64,000 bases of DNA from Roseiarcus sp963759955 (GCA_963759955.1 CAVXCA010000077.1:24807-88806); one strand, 5' to 3'. Counted from the first letter of the stretch, positions 1-9,044 are shown. Notes: generated by a model not told the origin, from the letters alone. Translations and numbers: made by a program.

Positions 1-1817
1 ATGGCGATGACGCCGGCGGCCTGGCCATCGACGGCGACGAACACGACAGTGGCGCCGTCGCGGCGCTGCGCCTCGGCCTCGGCGGACAGCGCGGATGTGT
101 CGACGCCGAGCTCGCCGAGAAAGCGTTGATCGCCGATCGCGAGCGCGCGCCCCTCGATCGTGCCGCGCACCCCCTTGCCGGACGGCGAATCGAAGTCGGC
201 GACGTCCGCCGGCGACAACCCCTCGCCCTCGGCCGCGGCGACGATCGCCGCCGCCAGCGGGTGTTCGCTGGAACGCTCCAGGCTGGCGGCGAGCCGCATC
301 AGTTCGTCGCGCGCAAATCCGGGCGCCGGCGTGACGGACGCGACCCGCGGCTTGCCCTCGGTGAGCGTGCCGGTCTTGTCGACGACGAGCGTGTCGACCT
401 TCTCGAAACGTTCGAGCGCCTCGGCGCTCTTGATCAGAATGCCCGACTGCGCGCCGCGCCCGACCCCGACCATGATCGACATCGGCGTCGCCAGCCCCAA
501 TGCGCAGGGGCAAGCGATGATCAGCACCGACACCGCGGCGACCAGCCCGAAGGCGACGCGCGGCTCGGGGCCGAATAACGACCAAGCGAGAAAAGCCAGC
601 GCGGCGGCGCCGATCACCAGCGGTACGAACCAACCCGAAACCTGATCGGCGAGCCGCTGGACCGGCGCCCGGCTTCGCTGCGCCTTGGCGACCATTTCGA
701 CGATCTGCGCGAGCATCGTGTCGCGGCCGACTCGCTCCGCCCGCATGACGAAGCCTCCGCTCCCGTTGATTGCCCCGCCGATCAGCTTGGCTCCGATCTG
801 CTTGGCGACGGGCATCGACTCGCCGGTGACCATGGATTCGTCGACCGCGCTCGCGCCCTCGACAAGCACGCCGTCAACCGGGATCTTCTCGCCCGGGCGA
901 ACCCGCAAACGGTCGCCGACCGCGACTTCGGCGAGGGCGACGTCGCGCTCGCCGCCGCCGGCGAATATTTTGCGCGCAGTCTTGGGCGCGAGATCGAGCA
1001 GCGCGCGGATCGCCCCGCCCGTCCGTTCGCGGGCTTTGAGTTCGAGCACCTGCCCGAGCAGCACGAGCACGGTGATCGCCGCGGCGGCTTCGAAATAGAC
1101 CGGCGGCGCGCCTTCGTGGCCGCGAAATGCCGGCGGGAAGATCCGAGGCGCGATGGTCGCGACGACGCTATAGGTCCAGGCGACGCCCGTCCCCATCGCG
1201 ATCAGCGTGAACATGTTGAGGCTTCGATTCCGGATCGACGCGAGTGCGCGCACGAAGAACGGCCAGCCCGCCCACAGGACGACCGGCGTCGCCAGCGCCA
1301 GTTGCGCCCAGTTGGACGCCTGCGGAGTAAGCCAACGCAAGCCCGACAGATGCCCGCCCATCTCGAGCGCGATGACCGGCGCGGCGACGACGAGGCCGAA
1401 CCAGAAGCGGCGCGTCATGTCGAGCAGTTCCGTATTCGGCGCCGCCTCGGCGCTCGGCGCTTCCGGCTCCAATGCCATGCCGCAGATCGGGCAAACGCCC
1501 GGCCCGGTTTGGCGGACTTCGGGATGCATTGGACAGGTGTAGACCGCGCCGGCCGGCGGGCGCTGCGGCGGCGCGGCGGGCGCCCCGGCGACATATCGCT
1601 GCGGCTCGGCGGCGAATTTGGCGCGGCATCCTGCGCAGCAGAAGAAATACGTTCGCCCTGCGAATTGAGCGCTGTGCTGGGCCGAGGCCGGATCGACGCT
1701 CATGCCGCACACCGGATCCTTGAGCGAACCTTCCGCCACAACGTGCGCGTCAACGTGGGCGTGGCCGCGATGCGCGGCGCCGTGCGGTTCCTGATCGGCG
1801 GCGTCAATGGGGCTCAT
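1..1817 (-). CDS. Copper-translocating P-type ATPase (partial, C-terminus beyond window start)
   Basis: P1B-type ATPase that pumps copper across the inner membrane. Translating the minus strand from the ATG at 1817 gives, in order, a short His-rich leader, a YHS domain (KDPVCGMSVD, then FCCAGC), a heavy-metal-binding motif (YTCPMHPEV ... CPICGMALEPE), transmembrane segments, the actuator loop (VTGESMPV), the membrane CPC metal site (CPCALGLATP), the phosphorylation motif DKTGTLTEG and the P1B-specific HP motif (SSEHPLAAA). The reading frame is open to base 1, so about 605 codons are present and the end of the ATP-binding region and last helices are missing. It diverges from a CueR-like gene with a copper operator between them, which supports Cu(I) export. 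Silver export is a possible alternative. Confidence 0.93.
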   Translation of the reverse strand, partial: MSPIDAADQEPHGAAHRGHAHVDAHVVAEGSLKDPVCGMSVDPASAQHSAQFAGRTYFFCCAGCRAKFAAEPQRYVAGAPAAPPQRPPAGAVYTCPMHPEVRQTGPGVCPICGMALEPEAPSAEAAPNTELLDMTRRFWFGLVVAAPVIALEMGGHLSGLRWLTPQASNWAQLALATPVVLWAGWPFFVRALASIRNRSLNMFTLIAMGTGVAWTYSVVATIAPRIFPPAFRGHEGAPPVYFEAAAAITVLVLLGQVLELKARERTGGAIRALLDLAPKTARKIFAGGGERDVALAEVAVGDRLRVRPGEKIPVDGVLVEGASAVDESMVTGESMPVAKQIGAKLIGGAINGSGGFVMRAERVGRDTMLAQIVEMVAKAQRSRAPVQRLADQVSGWFVPLVIGAAALAFLAWSLFGPEPRVAFGLVAAVSVLIIACPCALGLATPMSIMVGVGRGAQSGILIKSAEALERFEKVDTLVVDKTGTLTEGKPRVASVTPAPGFARDELMRLAASLERSSEHPLAAAIVAAAEGEGLSPADVADFDSPSGKGVRGTIEGRALAIGDQRFLGELGVDTSALSAEAEAQRRDGATVVFVAVDGQAAGVIA

Positions 1818-1850
1818 TGTCGATCCTAAGTTGCGTGAGCGATCGCAATA

Positions 1851-1881
1851 CGGCTACACCTTCCCATTATAGGAACGTCAA
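1851..1881 (-). promoter_or_regulatory. CueR/MerR-type copper-responsive promoter and operator
   Basis: Read on the minus strand there is a -35 TTGACG (1881-1876), a 19-bp spacer (1875-1857) and a -10-like TAGCCG (1856-1851), then the ATPase start at 1817. The spacer holds the dyad ACCTTCC-N7-GGAACGT (1858-1878 on the plus strand), very close to the CueR consensus ACCTTCC-N7-GGAAGGT. A 19-bp spacer is the hallmark of MerR-family activated promoters. The site sits between the ATPase and the regulator gene, so it probably controls the former. Confidence 0.75.
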
Positions 1882-1894
1882 CAGAGGTTGCGAA

Positions 1895-2320
1895 ATGAAC
1901 ATCGGAGCCGCCGCCGCCGCGACCGGCGTCAGCGCCAAGATGATCCGCCACTACGAGGCGATCGGCCTGCTGCGCCCGGCCGCCCGTCGGCAGAACGATT
2001 ACCGCGACTACGGCGAGCACGAAATCCACGAACTTCGGTTCGTTCGCCGAGCGCGTAGGCTCGGCTTTTCCATCAAGGAAATCGCAACGCTGCTCGCGCT
2101 TTGGCGCGACCGGCGGCGGCCGAGCCGCGAAGTGAAGAAGATCGCGCTGACGCACGTCGAGGATCTCGAGAAGCGAATATCCGAGATGCAGGCGATGGCC
2201 GCGACGCTACGCAATCTGGTGCGCGACTGCCGCGGAGACGACCGACCCGAGTGCCCGATTCTCGAAGACCTGGCGACCGGAAAGGCGGAGCGCCGCGACG
2301 CGCGAAACGCCCTGATGTGA
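1895..2320 (+). CDS. cueR: MerR-family copper-responsive regulator, CueR-like
   Basis: A 141-residue regulator. It begins with a winged-helix MerR DNA-binding domain (MNIGAAAAATGVSAKMIRHYE ... GLLRPAARRQNDYRDY), followed by the dimerisation helix and a C-terminal metal loop with two cysteines separated by seven residues (DCRGDDRPECP). That spacing is the one used by CueR to bind Cu(I) or Ag(I). The ATG at 1895 is chosen over upstream in-frame starts because it begins the conserved domain. It is divergent from the copper ATPase, with a MerR-type operator in the intergenic region, so it most likely activates that pump. A role as HmrR, the rhizobial name for the same protein, is equivalent. Confidence 0.88.
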   Translation: MNIGAAAAATGVSAKMIRHYEAIGLLRPAARRQNDYRDYGEHEIHELRFVRRARRLGFSIKEIATLLALWRDRRRPSREVKKIALTHVEDLEKRISEMQAMAATLRNLVRDCRGDDRPECPILEDLATGKAERRDARNALM

Positions 2321-2486
2321 CCCGTCCGCCACCCGGCGAAATTGCACCCCTGCGGCGCGAACGGACCAGCCGTCGAGCGCGCAACCCGGTTCCGCACCTA
2401 AAGATAGCGGTCGCCCGATCGACCCCCTGGAGCTTCGGGCTCGATTGTGTCAAACGGGCCGCCAACCCGACCCGTGGGATCATCCG

Positions 2487-3377
2487 ATGACTGTTTCCCC
2501 TCCACTCTCCGGCGACGCAGCGGCGTTGCTCGCACGGATCGCCGACGCGCTCGAACGCCTCGCCCCGCGCGCCGCGGCCCGCCCCGATTTCGCCGCCGCC
2601 GACGCGTTCGTGTGGCATGCCGACCGCGGCGCTCTCATTCCCGTCGCGAAGGTCAATCGCGTCGCCATCGGCCTGCTGCGCGGCGTCGACCGAGTGCGCG
2701 ACCTACTCGTCGAAAACACCGAACGCTTCTCCCGTGGACTGCCGGCCAACAACGCGCTGCTGTGGGGGGCGCGCGGCATGGGCAAGTCCTCGCTCGTCAA
2801 GGCGGCGCACGCCGAGATCAACCGCGCCGCGAAATCCGGCGCCCGGCTGAAGCTGGTCGAAATCCATCGCGAGGACATCGAAAGCCTGCCGGCGCTGATG
2901 ACGCTGATGCGCGAGGCGCCGCATCGCTTCATCGTGTTCTGCGACGACCTTTCCTTCGACGGCGGCGACACCTCTTACAAGTCGTTGAAAGCGGCGCTCG
3001 AAGGCGGCATCGAAGGGCGACCCGCCAATGTGCTGTTCTACGCGACCTCGAACCGGCGCCATTTGCTGCCGCGCGACATGATGGAGAACGAGCGCGCGAG
3101 CGCGATCAACCCGGGCGAGGCGGTCGAGGAGAAGGTTTCCCTCTCCGACCGCTTCGGCCTATGGCTCGGATTCCATCACTGCAGCCAGGACGACTATCTC
3201 GCGATGGTCGAGGGATACGCCAGGCATTTCGCGCTGAACGCGCCGGCCGACCAAATCGAACGCGATGCTTTGGAATGGGCGACGACCCGGGGCTCGCGCT
3301 CGGGCCGCACGGCTTGGCAGTTCACCCAAGATTTGGCGGGGCGGCTGGGGCGACGGTTGGACATAGAGGCCGATTGA
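2487..3377 (+). CDS. DUF815 family AAA+ ATP-binding protein
   Basis: A 296-residue P-loop protein of the DUF815 family, widespread in alphaproteobacteria and of unproven role. Visible motifs are Walker A (GARGMGKSSL, about residue 100), Walker B (FIVFCDDLSFD) and a sensor-like ATSNRRHLLP stretch. The fold resembles AAA+ loaders and regulators. The ATG at 2487 is preferred to the upstream GTG/TTG options because the family starts shortly before a long helical N-terminus (LLARIADALERLAPRA). It stands alone and is followed by a strong terminator. No substrate can be inferred from its neighbours. Confidence 0.85.
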   Translation: MTVSPPLSGDAAALLARIADALERLAPRAAARPDFAAADAFVWHADRGALIPVAKVNRVAIGLLRGVDRVRDLLVENTERFSRGLPANNALLWGARGMGKSSLVKAAHAEINRAAKSGARLKLVEIHREDIESLPALMTLMREAPHRFIVFCDDLSFDGGDTSYKSLKAALEGGIEGRPANVLFYATSNRRHLLPRDMMENERASAINPGEAVEEKVSLSDRFGLWLGFHHCSQDDYLAMVEGYARHFALNAPADQIERDALEWATTRGSRSGRTAWQFTQDLAGRLGRRLDIEAD

Positions 3378-3383
3378 CGCGCG

Positions 3384-3417
3384 AAGGCGGCGGGCCTTTC
3401 CTTGGACCCGCCGCCTT
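3384..3417. terminator. Bidirectional hairpin terminator
   Basis: Perfect 11-bp stem AAGGCGGCGGG / CCCGCCGCCTT with a 12-nt loop, just after the DUF815 gene and before the end of the convergent nlpD-like gene. The A/T ends of the stem give a short T-run on either strand. Confidence 0.7.
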
Positions 3418-3513
3418 GCTTTCAAGCTCACAGCGCAATCTCGTCTCGCGGTCGTCGCTGTGAGCGACTGTGTCCAGACTGGAGGACTGGACCTGGGAAA
3501 TCCCGCCGGTCGT

Positions 3514-4713
3514 TCAGAGGCCGGCGAGATAACTGGTGGGATCGACGGGCGTGGAGCCCTTGCGCAATTCGAAGTGGAGCTGCGGCGAATTGACGTTGCC
3601 GCTCTGGCCGGACTTGGCGATGATCTGGCCGCGCTTGACCGTGTCGCCGCGCTTGACGTCGAGTTCGCCGTTGTTGGCGTAGGCGGAGACGAAGCCGTTG
3701 GGATGACGGATCAACACGAGATTGCCGTAGCCCTTCAATTCGCTGCCGGCGTAAGCGACGACGCCGCTCTCGGCCGCGCGCACCGAAGTGCCCTCGGGCA
3801 CGGCGATGTTGATGCCGTCGTTGCCGCCGACCTTGAAGCCCTCGATAATGCGTCCACGCGCCGGCCAGCGAAACTCTGGAGCGACTCCCGCGGCGTCCGC
3901 CTGCGCGCTCGTCAGGGTCGGCGCGGGCGCCGGATCGCTGGCCTGGATGCTGCTTGTCTGAGTGGCGTCGGTCGTCGGCCTTTTCTTGGCCACCGTCGTA
4001 TTCACGTCGGCGTCCGATCGGACGGCGCCGACGGGAGCTGCCGCTTTGGCCTCGGTCTTAGCCGCCGACTTGGCCGGCGGCGGGCTCGCTTCAGCGGCGG
4101 CGTCGTGAGCGGACTTCTTCGCCGTCGCGCGCTTGACGGGGGCCGGATCGCGTGCGTCGGCCGATGCGACGCGCTTCGCCTTTTCGGCCGGCGCCTCGGC
4201 GACGGCGCGGCCGTTCGCGTCATAAACGGGAACGACGAGCCGCACGCCGCCGTGGACCTGCGCGGCGCTGCTCAAACCGTTGGTTTTCAGCATCGCAGAA
4301 GGGGGCACGCCATAGCGTCGCGAGAGACTGTCCAAGGTGTCGCCGTCGGCGACGACGATCGGCGAGCCGCCGACGGCGCTCCACCCATTGCCAAAGCCAG
4401 TCACAGGCTGAGCGGCGGAACTCCTGATCGGATTGGTCGGCGCCGGCGCGGCGGGCGACAACGCGGCGACCGCGACCGGGCTCGGATTGGCCGCAGCGGG
4501 ATCGGGCGCCGCCAGCGGCGCGGATGCGACCTGTGGCGTCGGCGCGCCGGCGTCGTTTGAAGCGGTGGCGAACGGATTGGAGAAGGGGCTGTCGAACGAC
4601 TGGCTCATCCGGGTCGAATTCGCGGAGCACCCGGAGAGCCAAATTCCAACCAATCCCGTGAGCGCTACGCGGGCGGCGTTCCGTCCGACGACAAACGTTG
4701 CGAATTTACTCAT
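3514..4713 (-). CDS. LysM/LytM-domain lipoprotein, NlpD-like amidase activator
   Basis: About 399 residues. A lipoprotein signal peptide ends in the lipobox LSGC (Cys near residue 29), followed by a long Ala/Pro/Lys linker, one LysM peptidoglycan-binding domain (DGDTLDSLSRRYGV) and a C-terminal M23/LytM domain. The zinc ligands of active M23 enzymes are mostly lost: the usual HxGxD position reads NDGINI, and the final HxH reads QLH. It is therefore probably a non-catalytic LytM factor that activates division amidases, like NlpD or EnvC. The order serS-surE-pcm-nlpD supports this. The ATG at 4713 is preferred because it directly precedes the signal peptide; another in-frame start lies at 4737. 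Confidence 0.87.
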   Translation of the reverse strand: MSKFATFVVGRNAARVALTGLVGIWLSGCSANSTRMSQSFDSPFSNPFATASNDAGAPTPQVASAPLAAPDPAAANPSPVAVAALSPAAPAPTNPIRSSAAQPVTGFGNGWSAVGGSPIVVADGDTLDSLSRRYGVPPSAMLKTNGLSSAAQVHGGVRLVVPVYDANGRAVAEAPAEKAKRVASADARDPAPVKRATAKKSAHDAAAEASPPPAKSAAKTEAKAAAPVGAVRSDADVNTTVAKKRPTTDATQTSSIQASDPAPAPTLTSAQADAAGVAPEFRWPARGRIIEGFKVGGNDGINIAVPEGTSVRAAESGVVAYAGSELKGYGNLVLIRHPNGFVSAYANNGELDVKRGDTVKRGQIIAKSGQSGNVNSPQLHFELRKGSTPVDPTSYLAGL

Positions 4714-4848
4714 CGTCTTCAACCCACTCGAACGCAACTGAACTTCCGGCAGTTTGAGCGCAACGTGTTAAGAGATGGTTTAAGATGATGCTTTGGGCCA
4801 ACGCGCGGCGTTTCCGGGCGTCTCTCCCCTCGGCGGCTGGCGAAAGGA

Positions 4849-5502
4849 TCACAGCGCGCGCGCGAGGCCCTCGACCAATGGCGTGAAGGTGCGCGCCGCG
4901 CCGTGCGCGCTGGCTGCGATCTCGCCGTTCGCGGCGCGCGTCAGGCGCACGATGCGCTGGTCGCCCGCTGCGGCGGCGACGGCCGCGACCAGCGCCCCGC
5001 CCTCGACGAGCAGGTCGGTCAGCCGCGGGGCCGGCGTTTCGATCACCGCGTGGACGAGGATGCGGTCGAAGAGGCCGCCATGACGATCGAGCGCCAGTCC
5101 GTCGCCCCAGGCGACGCGGACGTTGGCGAGCCCGAAAGCCTCGATGCGAGCGGCGGCCTCGAGCGCGAGCGTCTGACGCCGCTCCAGCGAAACGACTTCG
5201 CCCGCCAGTTGCGCGAGCAGCGCCGCGGCGTAGCCCGTCCCCGTTCCGATCTCCAGCACCCGACTTCCCGGTCCGGGATCGAGAGCCTCGATCATCGCGG
5301 CGACGATCGAGGGCGGCGGCGCGGTCTGGCCGCAGCCGATCGGCAACGCGATGTCGCGCGCGGCGATGTCGCCATAGCGCTGGGGCATGAACAACGCGCG
5401 CGGCGCGCGTTCCAGAGCGCGCAAGAGACGAAGGTTGCGAATGCCGCGCGCACGCAAGCGCAGCATGAATTGCGCGCGTTCTTCAGCCTCGATGTCGTTC
5501 AC
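4849..5502 (-). CDS. pcm: Protein-L-isoaspartate O-methyltransferase
   Basis: SAM-dependent methyltransferase that marks isoaspartyl residues in damaged proteins for repair in the cytosol. It has 217 residues, normal for Pcm. The SAM-binding motif EIGTGTGYAAALLA lies near residue 85, preceded by the conserved region around LPIGCGQTAPPP, where family members usually have GQTISQP. The start is GTG at 5502. It sits directly downstream of surE on the same strand with a 33-bp gap, the classic surE-pcm pair. Confidence 0.92.
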   Translation of the reverse strand: MNDIEAEERAQFMLRLRARGIRNLRLLRALERAPRALFMPQRYGDIAARDIALPIGCGQTAPPPSIVAAMIEALDPGPGSRVLEIGTGTGYAAALLAQLAGEVVSLERRQTLALEAAARIEAFGLANVRVAWGDGLALDRHGGLFDRILVHAVIETPAPRLTDLLVEGGALVAAVAAAAGDQRIVRLTRAANGEIAASAHGAARTFTPLVEGLARAL

Positions 5503-5535
5503 AGGCGCGTCCTCGTCTCGTTGCGCCGGTATGGC

Positions 5536-6306
5536 TCAAGGAGTCCGGAAGGCCTCGGCATAGCGCATACGCGTCGCCTCGTCGGTCAAATCGAGTCGCA
5601 ACGGCGTGATCGACACTTTGCGCGCCGCGAGCGCCTCGATGTCGCTGCCCACGCCCGGGGTGAAGCCGCCGCGCTGAAACATCAGCCAGTAATAGGGTAT
5701 CGCGCGCCCGTCGCGCCGTTCCTCGACGCGCATCAATTCGGTGTCGCGCCGTCCTTGCGCGGTCGCCGCCTCGCCCGTGACCTCCGCGACCGCGCAGGCG
5801 GGGAAATTGACGTTGACGAGCATGCCTTCCGGCACCCCGATGCGCAGGATCTTCTTGATCACGTCGGGCCCCAGCGTAGCGGCGCAGTCCCAGTTCATCT
5901 TGTCGCGGCCCTCGGCGCCGCCATAGGCTTGGGAGAGCGCGATCGAGGGTATGCCGATCAGCGCGCCCTCCATCGCCGCCGCGATCGTGCCGGAATAGGT
6001 GACGTCCTCGGCGACGTTCTGGCCGCGATTGACGCCCGATAGGATCAGGTCGGGGCGCGCGTCGGCCATGATCTTGCGCACACCCATGATGACGCAGTCC
6101 GTCGGCGTGCCCTGCACCGCGAAGTGGCGCGGGCTGATCTGCCGCAGGCGCAAGGGATTGTTGAGCGACAGCGAATGTGCGACCCCGGATTGGTCGATCT
6201 CGGGAGCGACGACGAAAACGTCGTCGGACAACTGGCGCGCGATCGCCTCCATAACCTTGAGGCCCGGCGCGTGGACGCCGTCGTCGTTGGTGAGCAAAAT
6301 TCGCAT
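5536..6306 (-). CDS. surE: 5'/3'-nucleotidase SurE
   Basis: Metal-dependent nucleoside monophosphate phosphatase, 256 residues. The N-terminal motif MRILLTNDDGVHAPGL carries the two metal-binding Asp residues, and SGVNRGQNVAEDVTYSGT supplies the conserved Asn/Ser ligands. Length and start (ATG at 6306) match the family. It is probably cotranscribed with pcm. Confidence 0.94.
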   Translation of the reverse strand: MRILLTNDDGVHAPGLKVMEAIARQLSDDVFVVAPEIDQSGVAHSLSLNNPLRLRQISPRHFAVQGTPTDCVIMGVRKIMADARPDLILSGVNRGQNVAEDVTYSGTIAAAMEGALIGIPSIALSQAYGGAEGRDKMNWDCAATLGPDVIKKILRIGVPEGMLVNVNFPACAVAEVTGEAATAQGRRDTELMRVEERRDGRAIPYYWLMFQRGGFTPGVGSDIEALAARKVSITPLRLDLTDEATRMRYAEAFRTP

Positions 6307-6478
6307 GGATCGCCTTTCCCGCGTCGCGCGGCTGCAGGGTCGTTTGTAGCGCGCCCAATCGATTCGCGCGACGGCGGCTCGCGCCTAGGCTTCGCGCTTC
6401 GTCACTGGCACGCGGCCTCGATCCGTGCGATCGTGCCGATCAGCGCTCGAAGCGCCGTTATGCGGGGGGAAGCCGACG

Positions 6479-6841
6479 ATGGGAAAAGCGCTCGCCTCCG
6501 CCTTTCTCGTCCTGGCGTTTTTCGCCCCGGCGCCGGCCGCCGAGGCGCAAGGCTTCTGCACGATGCTGTGGGCGCCGGTGTGCGCTCTCAAGGGCGGCGC
6601 CGAGAAGACCTATTCCAACGCCGGCTGCGCCAAGGCGGACGACGCGACAGTGACCCATGAGGGCCCCTGCGACGCCAAGCCCGCGCCGCCGCCCTCCTCG
6701 CGCTCTGTCGTCTGCACCGACGAATACGCTCCCGTCTGCGGCGTGAAGAACGGCGTCGCGCGCATGTATTCGAACAAGTGCCGCGCCTTCGCCGACGGCG
6801 CAACGGTCGCCAATCTCGGCGAATGCCAGGTCAAGCGGTAG
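6479..6841 (+). CDS. Secreted double Kazal-domain protein
   Basis: 120-residue exported protein. A signal peptide (MGKALASAFLVLAFFAPAPA) is followed by two Kazal-type inhibitor modules, each with the cysteine pattern C-x(6-7)-APVCA/G-x-K ... TYSN/MYSN-x-C-x-A ... C. The modules are separated by a Pro/Ser linker (KPAPPPSSRS). Kazal domains inhibit serine proteases by presenting a rigid loop. Bacterial versions are secreted and their targets are generally unknown. The ATG at 6479 follows a GGGGGAAG ribosome-binding site. The gene lies on the opposite strand between surE and serS, interrupting an otherwise conserved order. Confidence 0.85.
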   Translation: MGKALASAFLVLAFFAPAPAAEAQGFCTMLWAPVCALKGGAEKTYSNAGCAKADDATVTHEGPCDAKPAPPPSSRSVVCTDEYAPVCGVKNGVARMYSNKCRAFADGATVANLGECQVKR

Positions 6842-6852
6842 GGTCGGTCGCG

Positions 6853-8142
6853 CTACTTTCTCGCCTCGATGCGCGTCAGTCCGGCCATATAGGGCCACAA
6901 GACTTCCGGGATCGAAACCGAGCCGTCCGGGTTTTGATAGTTTTCCAGCACCGCGACCAGCGCGCGCCCGATCGCGACGCCCGAGCCGTTGAGCGTGTGG
7001 ACGAAACGGGTGGACTTGGCGTCGGCGGCCTTGCAGCGCGCGTTCATTCGCCGCGCCTGGAAATCGCCGCACACCGAGCACGAGGAAATCTCGCGAAAGC
7101 GCCCCTGCCCCGGCAGCCAGACCTCGATGTCGTAGGTCTTTTGCGAGGCGAAGCCCATGTCGCCGGTGCACAGCGCGACGGTGCGGAAATGCAGATCGAG
7201 GCGCTTGAGGACTTCCTCCGCGCAAGCGGTCATGCGCTCGTGCTCGGCGGCGGAGTCTTCGGGCGTGGTGATCGAAACGAGTTCGACCTTCTCGAACTGG
7301 TGCTGGCGGATCATGCCGCGCGTGTCGCGCCCGGCCGCCCCCGCCTCGGCGCGAAAGCACAGCGTTCCCGCGGTGAAGCGCAGCGGCAGGCGCTTTTCGT
7401 CGACGATGCTCTCGCGCACGAGATTGGTCATCGGCACTTCGGCGGTCGGGATAAGCCAGAACCCGTCGCCGGCGGCGAACTGATCGTCGCGAAATTTTGG
7501 CAGTTGCGCGGTGCCGAACATCGCCTCGTCGCGCACCAGCACCGGCGGATTGATCTCTTCATAGCCGTGCTGGCGCGTGTGCAGATCGAGCATGAACTGC
7601 ATGAGCGCGCGCTCCAGGCGCGCCAGCGGCCCCTTGAGCACGACGAAACGCGCGCCCGAGAGCTTCGCCGCCGCGTCGAAATCCATCATGCCGAGCGCCT
7701 CGCCGATCTCGAAATGCTCCTTCGGCTTGAAGCTGGCTGGGAACTTCGGCGGCGCGCCGTAGCGGCGCACTTCGACATTGTCGTTCTCGTCCTTGCCGTC
7801 CGGCGTGTCGAGCGCGGGCAGGTTGGGAATGGCGGCGAGCTCGGTGTCGAGCGCCATGCCGGCCGCCCTCTCGGCCGCCTCCAACTCCGGCATCGCGATC
7901 TTCAGCTTGGCGACTTCGTCCTTGAGGGCGTCCGCGACGGCCGTGTCCTTGCGCGCCATCGCGGCGCCGATTTCCTTCGATGCGGCGTTTCGCCGCTCCT
8001 GCGCCTTCTGCAGTTCGACGATCGCGGCGCGGCGCCGGTCGTCGAGTGCGATGAGCGACTCGGAGCGCGGCGGCAGCGACCGCCGCGCCAGCCCCTCGTC
8101 GAAGGCTTCAGGATTTTCACGAATCGCTTTGATGTCGTGCAT
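6853..8142 (-). CDS. serS: Seryl-tRNA synthetase
   Basis: Class II aminoacyl-tRNA synthetase charging tRNA-Ser, 429 residues. It has the N-terminal coiled-coil arm (about residues 25-110), motif 2 (FRAEAGAAGRDTRGMIRQHQF) and motif 3 (GSGVAIGRALVAVLEN). The ATG at 8142 begins MHDIKAIRENP, the usual start of the family. It is the first gene upstream of the surE-pcm group, apart from the Kazal gene on the other strand. Confidence 0.97.
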   Translation of the reverse strand: MHDIKAIRENPEAFDEGLARRSLPPRSESLIALDDRRRAAIVELQKAQERRNAASKEIGAAMARKDTAVADALKDEVAKLKIAMPELEAAERAAGMALDTELAAIPNLPALDTPDGKDENDNVEVRRYGAPPKFPASFKPKEHFEIGEALGMMDFDAAAKLSGARFVVLKGPLARLERALMQFMLDLHTRQHGYEEINPPVLVRDEAMFGTAQLPKFRDDQFAAGDGFWLIPTAEVPMTNLVRESIVDEKRLPLRFTAGTLCFRAEAGAAGRDTRGMIRQHQFEKVELVSITTPEDSAAEHERMTACAEEVLKRLDLHFRTVALCTGDMGFASQKTYDIEVWLPGQGRFREISSCSVCGDFQARRMNARCKAADAKSTRFVHTLNGSGVAIGRALVAVLENYQNPDGSVSIPEVLWPYMAGLTRIEARK

Positions 8143-8146
8143 AGAA

Positions 8147-9028
8147 TCACCAGGTTTGTTGCAGCCAGCGGCGCAGCAGCCGGTCGCCAAAGACGTTGAA
8201 GCCGAGGCCAGCCATTACCAGAAGCGCGCCCCAAAGCTCAAATGGGCCGAGCGGCTCGCCGAAGACCGCCGATCCCGCGACCATGCCGACGATCGGCACC
8301 AGCAGCGCAAAGGGCGCCACCGTCGCGGCCGAATAGTGCGAGAGCAGGCGCGCCCACAGACCAAAACCGAACACCGTGCCGGCGTAGGATACGACGAGGA
8401 CGGCGAGGACGAGCTTGAGCGAGGGATGAGCGAGCGAGGCGAGGCCGCTCGGCCCCTCGGTGAGCAGCGACAACAGGAACAACGGCGCCGGCGGCGCCAG
8501 ACTCGACCAGCTCACGAAGGCCAGCATATCGACGCGTCCGGCGAATTTCGCCGCGATATTGCCGGCGCCCCAGAACGCCGCCGCAGCGATCACCATCAGG
8601 AAGGGGACGAGGCTCGCTCCGTCGAGCCGGCGCGAGCCGATCAGCGCAATGCCGAGAAAGGCGACACCGGCGCCGACGAGTTGCGCCCGTCGCGGCCGCT
8701 CACGCATCAGCGCCCAGGCGAGAAAGATGGTGAAGAACGCCTGCAGCTGGATCACCAGCGAAGCCAGCCCGACCGGGAATCCCTGACGAATCGCGACGAA
8801 CAACAGGCCGAACTGGCCGACGCCGATGAACAGGCCGTAGAGCGCGACGATCCCTAAGGGCGCCTTAGGAGGCCGCACGAAGAACACCACCGGCAGCGCC
8901 GCGAAGACGAAGCGCAATCCCGAAAGCGTCAGCGGCGTCGTCTCGGCGACGCCGACCTTGATGGCGATGAAGGTCAGGCCCCAGACGACCGCGACGGCGA
9001 CCGCCGCCAGAATGTCCCGCGCCTTCAT
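8147..9028 (-). CDS. EamA/DMT-family transporter
   Basis: 293-residue inner-membrane protein with ten predicted helices and two EamA repeats. The first includes AVVWGLTFIAIKVGV and the second AAAFWGAGNIAAKFAG. It resembles amino-acid or metabolite exporters such as the O-acetylserine/cysteine exporter EamA (YfiK/RhtA-type systems), but the substrate cannot be read from sequence. It ends 4 bp before the serS start, so the two genes are probably cotranscribed. Confidence 0.85.
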   Translation of the reverse strand: MKARDILAAVAVAVVWGLTFIAIKVGVAETTPLTLSGLRFVFAALPVVFFVRPPKAPLGIVALYGLFIGVGQFGLLFVAIRQGFPVGLASLVIQLQAFFTIFLAWALMRERPRRAQLVGAGVAFLGIALIGSRRLDGASLVPFLMVIAAAAFWGAGNIAAKFAGRVDMLAFVSWSSLAPPAPLFLLSLLTEGPSGLASLAHPSLKLVLAVLVVSYAGTVFGFGLWARLLSHYSAATVAPFALLVPIVGMVAGSAVFGEPLGPFELWGALLVMAGLGFNVFGDRLLRRWLQQTW

Positions 9029-9044
9029 GCCGTGGGGCGCGCGG

